Assembly: GCA_013297625.1 (NCBI GenBank)
Contig: JAAFHT010000002.1
Coordinates: forward strand, 1-51,193
Direction: 5' to 3'
From: Actinomycetota bacterium
GTDB lineage: Bacteria > Actinomycetota > Actinomycetes > Actinomycetales > Microbacteriaceae
DNA: 51,193 bases
Part shown: in pieces, positions 47,153-51,193 of the stretch
Numbering within the stretch: position 1 is the stretch's first letter
Layout of the letters: each line of letters starts with the position of its first letter
Translations under genes and position numbers: made by a program
Notes under the pieces: model-generated
What the model was told of the DNA's origin: nothing
The model's database searches: none
Seen by the model: the letters and a program-made list of their open reading frames with translations, nothing else

Positions 47153-48130
47153 GTGGCCACGACGAAGAAGGCGCGCGCGAAGAAGCCCGCCAGCAAGCAA
47201 ACCAAGCGCACGAACCCCTCGAAGGCGAGCGCAGCATCCGGAAACCCGGCGAAGGTTCGCCGCGCGACCGCGCGCGACTGGATCGCCGGCGCGCGCCTGC
47301 GCACCCTGAGCCTGGCGATCTCGCCCGTCGCGCTCGGTACCGCGATTGCCTACGTCACGCAGGGCTACAACCTCGCGCTCGCGCTGCTGTGCCTGGGCGT
47401 CGCGGTGTTCTTGCAGATCGGCGTCAACTACGCCAACGACTACTCCGACGGCGTGCGCGGCACCGATGCTCAGCGCGTTGGTCCCAGCCGCCTCACGGGC
47501 TCAGGTGCGGCCCGCCCCCGCACGGTGCTCACGGTGGCCCTCGTTTTCTTCGGCCTCGGCGCCGCCGCGGGCATCGCGATCGTCGTGCTCACCGGCATCT
47601 GGTGGCTGCTCGCCGTCGGTGCCGTCGCGATCGTCGCTGCCTGGTTCTACACGGGCGGCAAGTTGCCGTACGGCTACCTCGGCTTGGGCGAGCTCGTCGC
47701 CTTCATCTTCTTCGGGCTCGTCGCCACGATCGGTACGACCTTCGTGCAGATTCAACAGGTGCCCTTCGAGGCCTGGCTCGCCGGTTCGCTCGCGGGGCTC
47801 TTTGCCGCGGCGATCATGCTCGTCAACAACATCCGTGATCGTGAACAGGATGCTCGGGTTGGCAAGAAGACCTTGGCCGTTCGCATCGGCAACCTGCCCG
47901 CGCGCATCCTCTTCGTCGTCATGCTGCTCGGTGCCTACGGATTCATCGTGCCGTTCGCGCTCATCTACGTGTGGGCGCCGATGGTCTTCTTCACGCTGCT
48001 GATCTCGGCACCCGTCGTGCTCATCGTGCTGCTTGCCAAGACGCCCGGCGAGCTCGTGCTCGCGCTCAAGCTCACCTCGCTTGCCGCGCTCACCACGGGC
48101 CTCGGCCTCGCGGCGGCCATCGCCTTCTAG
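47153..48130 (+). CDS. menA: 1,4-Dihydroxy-2-naphthoate polyprenyltransferase
   Basis: 325-residue UbiA-family membrane enzyme that prenylates the naphthoate. A Lys/Ala-rich cytosolic start (about 40 residues) precedes about eight helices. The first Asp-rich motif is NYANDYSDGVRGTD (binding the prenyl diphosphate via Mg2+), the second NNIRDREQDARVGKKTLAVRIG. The GTG start was chosen because the longer frame lies inside menE and a leaderless promoter is present. menD, menF, menH and menG are not in this window. Confidence 0.94.
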   Translation: MATTKKARAKKPASKQTKRTNPSKASAASGNPAKVRRATARDWIAGARLRTLSLAISPVALGTAIAYVTQGYNLALALLCLGVAVFLQIGVNYANDYSDGVRGTDAQRVGPSRLTGSGAARPRTVLTVALVFFGLGAAAGIAIVVLTGIWWLLAVGAVAIVAAWFYTGGKLPYGYLGLGELVAFIFFGLVATIGTTFVQIQQVPFEAWLAGSLAGLFAAAIMLVNNIRDREQDARVGKKTLAVRIGNLPARILFVVMLLGAYGFIVPFALIYVWAPMVFFTLLISAPVVLIVLLAKTPGELVLALKLTSLAALTTGLGLAAAIAF

Positions 48131-48176
48131 CGCAAGCGTCGTGGGGCGCGCTCGGCGACTTCTCTGGGCTCGTCGT

Positions 48177-49304
48177 TCACGAAGCGCTCGGCACCCGAAG
48201 CGTGACCTCAGCACCCGGTGAGGTAGTTCGCGCGGTTACCTCGCCACCGTGAGCGAGAAGAACCGCGCGGGTGATCGCCAGGCCCAGGCCGGCGCCGCCA
48301 GCGCCTTCGACGCGGGGCGCCGAGCGCGCGGCTGACGCGCGCCACCCCGGTTCGAAGACGTGGGGCAGGTCGTGGGCCGCGATGCCCGGCCCGTGATCGC
48401 GGATCGTCACGACCGCGGTGTCTGCCTCGCGCGAAACGGTGATCTCGACACGAGCGCCAGACGGTGAGAACTCGATCGCGTTGACGAGCACGTTGACGAC
48501 GGCGCGGCTGAACTGGCGAGCATCGAGAGCGGCGACGACGTTGTCGGCGCGCGCAAGCACGAGCTCGACCTCGTGAGCGCTCGCCAGCGCCGCATGTTCG
48601 GCCACGAGGTCGCTCACGAGGTCGGGCACCGAGACCGGCTCACGGTCGAGCGGAGCGGCGCCGGCGTCGATGCGTGAGAGCTCAAAGAGGTCGCCGACGA
48701 GAGCATGCAAGCGACCGACGTGCGCGCTCAACTGTCGTGCGTGCCGCTCGGGCTCGCTCGACAGACCGTCTTCGAGCACTTCGGCGATCGCCCGAATGCT
48801 CGCGGCCGGCGTGAGAAGGTCGTGGGCGATGCGGGTCACGAGCTCGCGGCGCGCGAGCTCAGCGGCGACCGCCGCGTCACGTGCAGCGAGCAGTCGGTCG
48901 CTCGAACTCACGAGCTCGCGCTGCACGCCGTCGAGCTCGGTGGTGCAGACGGGCGTGCGGGCCACCGACAAGCCGTTGCCGAGGTCGCGAGCGTCGTGTG
49001 CCAGGGTGCGAGCATCCGTTGACAGCGTTCGTGCCAGCAGCACGGCGACGAGCACGGCGACCACTCCGCTCACCGCCGTAACGGTGAGAGCCACGGCCGT
49101 ATCGGACTCGCTGATGTACATGCCGCTCGCCGTCAGGGCGATGCCGCCCGCGACCGCGAGCACGGCAGCCACGACGATGACGACGATGTGCACGATGAGG
49201 GGCGCGCGCCGAGCGAGTCGCAGGGTCACGGCCGCGGCGACTCCCGTGACCGCAGCTGCGCCGGCGGCCGACAGAATGATCTGCCCGTATTCGGGGCCGG
49301 TCAT
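48177..49304 (-). CDS. Sensor histidine kinase
   Basis: 375 residues with three N-terminal membrane helices (about 7-30, 35-58 and 69-92), a short HAMP-like linker, the phosphoacceptor His161 in VTRIAHDLLTPAASI, and an HATPase domain with N box (NVLVNAIEFSPSG), DHGPGIA and GGAGLGLAITRAVL. There is no extracytoplasmic sensor domain of size, so it probably senses the membrane or a partner protein. The ATG overlaps the stop of the response regulator by 4 bases. Confidence 0.93.
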   Translation of the reverse strand: MTGPEYGQIILSAAGAAAVTGVAAAVTLRLARRAPLIVHIVVIVVAAVLAVAGGIALTASGMYISESDTAVALTVTAVSGVVAVLVAVLLARTLSTDARTLAHDARDLGNGLSVARTPVCTTELDGVQRELVSSSDRLLAARDAAVAAELARRELVTRIAHDLLTPAASIRAIAEVLEDGLSSEPERHARQLSAHVGRLHALVGDLFELSRIDAGAAPLDREPVSVPDLVSDLVAEHAALASAHEVELVLARADNVVAALDARQFSRAVVNVLVNAIEFSPSGARVEITVSREADTAVVTIRDHGPGIAAHDLPHVFEPGWRASAARSAPRVEGAGGAGLGLAITRAVLLAHGGEVTARTTSPGAEVTLRVPSAS

Positions 49305-50044
49305 GAGGCTCCCTCCGCACCGAGGGCGGCGGCGTTGAGTCGGTAGCCGACGCCCCACACCGTGGCAATGATCTCGGGGGCGGCCGCGTCGGCCTCGATC
49401 TTTTCGCGCAGTCGTCGCACGTGCACGGTGATGGTCGACACGTCGCCGACGGTCCAGCCCCACACCTCGGCGAGCAGTTGCTCGCGCGAGACCGTTCGCC
49501 CGGGTCGGCGGGCCAGATAGGCGAGCAAATCGAACTCGCGCGTCGTCAGGGCCAGGTCGGTGCCATCGAGCGTTACGACGTGGCGCTCGGCATCGATGCG
49601 CAAACGACCGAGCACGACATCGCCGCCGGATGCTCCCACCGGGTGTGCGCGACGCACGAGGTTCTCGGCACGCAACACGAGCTCGCGCGGCGAGAACGGT
49701 TTGGCCAGGTAGTCGTCGGCGCCCGCCTCGAGACCCTCGATGCGGTGCTCGGGCTCGCCGAGCGCCGTGAGCATGATGATCGGAACCGCCGAGGTCTCAC
49801 GCAATCGCCGCGCAACGGTCAGCCCGTCAACGCCTGGAATCATGCGGTCGAGCACCACGAGGTCGGGTGGTCGCGAGGCCGCGAGCTCGAGGGCGACGAC
49901 TGAATCTGCGGCCGCGTCGACGACGCCTCCCGCGGCCGTGAGATAGGCCGCAGCAATCTCGAGCAACGTTGGATCATCGTCGACGACAAGCACTCGCCGA
50001 CCGTCCAGCGGTCGGTCGGCGGCACTCGCCGGAGAACTAGCCAC
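49301..50044 (-). CDS. OmpR/PhoB-type response regulator
   Basis: 247 residues. The receiver domain (about 15-130) has VLVVDDDP, the phosphoacceptor Asp66 in LVVLDRMIPG and the Lys in DYLAKPFS; the winged-helix output domain (about 155-240) has LTTREFDLLAYLARRPGRTVSREQL and VHVRRLREKIE. I chose the GTG at 50044, which overlaps the stop of the CcdA-like gene by 8 bases and has GAGG upstream; the longer frame begins inside that gene. Its coupling to a thiol transporter suggests the pair responds to envelope redox state, which is inferred only. Confidence 0.92.
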   Translation of the reverse strand: MASSPASAADRPLDGRRVLVVDDDPTLLEIAAAYLTAAGGVVDAAADSVVALELAASRPPDLVVLDRMIPGVDGLTVARRLRETSAVPIIMLTALGEPEHRIEGLEAGADDYLAKPFSPRELVLRAENLVRRAHPVGASGGDVVLGRLRIDAERHVVTLDGTDLALTTREFDLLAYLARRPGRTVSREQLLAEVWGWTVGDVSTITVHVRRLREKIEADAAAPEIIATVWGVGYRLNAAALGAEGAS

Positions 50045-50777
50045 CCTGCAGCACGCCCTCGAGATCGGCAATGGGGTCGTACCAGCCCAGTTGGAGAATC
50101 AGAGTCTGAAGAGCCTTGTCGGCGCCAACGATCACGACGATGCCGACGATGATAAAGAGCACGCCCATCGTGCGGCGAAACCAACCTCGAGGGTCGGCGA
50201 GCCAGCCGAGCCGCCGCGCGGCGCTCCGGCCGGCGAGGCCAATGAGGAGCAGCGGCACGGCAAGGCCGATCGCGTAGAGCGTCACGTACAGAAGGCCCTC
50301 GGCGAACGACACGGGCAGCACGGTCGCGACGATGAGCGCGTAGGTCGGGCTACAGCTGCTGAACACCGGCCCGAGTGCGGCACCCGTGAGAATGTCGCCG
50401 CCGATTGACTGACGCTGCACCGAGGCGTCGAGTACACGATTGCTGCGGTCGCCCCAGCTCAAACGCGTCGATACGGTCTCCCACAGCTTCGGGAAGAGCA
50501 GGTTCACGCCCAGCAGCACCACGATGACACCCGAGATGATTTGCCACACCTGGGTGGGAATGCCGAGCAGGGCCGTGGTCGCCTTGAGCAACAGCGTGAA
50601 CACGATGACGCTCACGGCGAGCGACGCGGCGATCACATACGGCCGCCACCGTGCTCGCCGGCTGTCACCATCGGCCACGATCGACCCGCCCACAATCACG
50701 GGCAAGAGAGGCAGCACACACGGTGCCGCAACCGTCAGAACGCCCGCGAGCAGACTGACGACAACAAGGCCTTCCAT
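50037..50777 (-). CDS. Second CcdA/DsbD-like transmembrane thiol transporter
   Basis: 246 residues with about six membrane helices. Conserved cysteines are in VAAPCVLPLLPVIVGGS and ALGPVFSSCSPTYALIVATVLP, the family's electron-carrying pair. It differs from the CcdA at 38048-38824 in the second motif (SSCSPT rather than APCIGPT), so it is a paralog with another partner, probably the thioredoxin-like protein encoded immediately upstream. Leaderless ATG start. It is followed in the same transcript by a two-component system. Confidence 0.88.
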   Translation of the reverse strand: MEGLVVVSLLAGVLTVAAPCVLPLLPVIVGGSIVADGDSRRARWRPYVIAASLAVSVIVFTLLLKATTALLGIPTQVWQIISGVIVVLLGVNLLFPKLWETVSTRLSWGDRSNRVLDASVQRQSIGGDILTGAALGPVFSSCSPTYALIVATVLPVSFAEGLLYVTLYAIGLAVPLLLIGLAGRSAARRLGWLADPRGWFRRTMGVLFIIVGIVVIVGADKALQTLILQLGWYDPIADLEGVLQGG

Positions 50778-50783
50778 GCCCCG

Positions 50784-50789
50784 ACCCTA
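50784..50789 (-). promoter_or_regulatory. Leaderless -10 box of the second CcdA-like gene
   Basis: TAGGGT on the minus strand ends 6 nt before the ATG at 50777; it overlaps the end of the upstream thioredoxin-like gene. Confidence 0.55.
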
Positions 50790-51193
50790 CGGTGCCGCGG
50801 CGATGAGGGCGCGGAGCGTCGTGTCGTTGTAGAGCACGCCCTTCGTCAACACATCGCCATCGTCATCGACGTAGACGATGGTCGTCTGCAGCGTGACCCC
50901 GTACTTCTGCTTGAGATCGGTCGCGGTGTCGAAGTCGACCTTGAAGATGGTCATGCCCGCCGGAATGTCGTTGGCGTTGATGTCTTCATCGAGAGCCCGG
51001 CACTTGGGGCACCACGAGGCGTGGAAGAACAGCACCTTGAGGCCGGGGGTCTCGGCAATGGCGCCGTCGTAGTAGTCGAGGTACTCGCCGACGTCGGCCG
51101 CCGATTCTGCGTCGGCATCCGACTCTGCGGCATCGCTCGCCGCGACGTCGGGAGACGGTTCGACGGCGGCGGGTGCAGTCGCGGCGGGTTGTG
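50787..51193 (-). CDS. Thioredoxin-like protein, 5' end beyond the window
   Basis: The visible 134 codons encode an Ala/Pro/Asp/Glu-rich linker (about 45 residues) and a thioredoxin domain with the active site CPKC in FFHASWCPKCRALDEDI and the strand-turn QTTIVYVDDDGDVL. The linker implies an N-terminal signal or anchor outside the window, so the protein is probably on the outer face of the membrane. The stop lies 9 bases before the CcdA-like start, making the two a likely electron-transfer pair. The start is unseen. Confidence 0.9.
   Translation of the reverse strand, partial: QPAATAPAAVEPSPDVAASDAAESDADAESAADVGEYLDYYDGAIAETPGLKVLFFHASWCPKCRALDEDINANDIPAGMTIFKVDFDTATDLKQKYGVTLQTTIVYVDDDGDVLTKGVLYNDTTLRALIAAAP

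Noticed and set aside
1-51193. CRISPR arrays, prophage, integrases and transposases
   Set aside because: No regularly spaced direct repeats, no phage structural genes and no recombinase motifs were seen on either strand.

Overview
The window is a gene-dense, very GC-rich stretch of chromosome from an actinobacterium, most probably a member of the Microbacteriaceae. The clues are the codon bias, the gene content (FtsH, a fused FolP-FolB, DUF3180, the DUF2520-PanC pair, ClpC, short ArgA, archaeal-type AspRS, ResABC/CcsB, scattered men genes) and the very frequent leaderless promoters, in which a TAnnnT box lies 6-7 nt before the start codon. I see no prophage, insertion sequence, integrase, CRISPR array or plasmid gene, and no gap between genes exceeds 300 bases.

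Layout. 1-8274 (+) is one tightly overlapping operon: the 3' part of ftsH, folE, folP-folB, folK, a DUF3180 membrane protein, two bacterial PH-domain proteins, a DUF2520 dehydrogenase-like protein and panC. Next come lysS and three small membrane or secreted proteins (8327-10970). A pirin (-) follows, then a (-) four-gene cluster of three DUF2975-like membrane proteins and a small Xre-type regulator (12158-14506). 14684-19880 (+) holds clpC with a likely ClgR operator, a soluble DUF2207-like protein, argA, an anchored secreted protein and a small cytosolic protein. radA and a cupin (-) precede tRNA-Ser(CGA), an SPFH protein with an NAD-kinase-like partner, and terC under a yybP-ykoY manganese riboswitch.

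25199-26450 contains a 2-oxoglutarate/Fe(II) oxygenase of the isopenicillin N synthase family, preceded by a tiny reading frame that encodes five consecutive cysteines. This is a likely cysteine-responsive attenuator and the most interesting signal of the window. A glutathione peroxidase and a 1142-residue surface protein with nine Cna_B-like repeats follow. 30563-34632 (-) carries an RraA-like protein, a cNMP-domain flavoreductase without redox cysteines, and an esterase/ring-cleaving dioxygenase pair like the quinone-detoxifying MhqD/MhqO. 34744-36718 has two small proteins and an archaeal-type aspartyl-tRNA synthetase.

36817-48130 is mostly respiratory-chain assembly: TlpA/ResA, CcdA, ResB and CcsB for c-type cytochromes, and menC, menB, menE and menA for menaquinone. 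It is interrupted by a DsbA-like thiol protein and a TetR/serine-hydrolase pair with twin operators. The window ends (-) with a two-component system overlapping a second CcdA-like transporter, next to a truncated thioredoxin-like protein.
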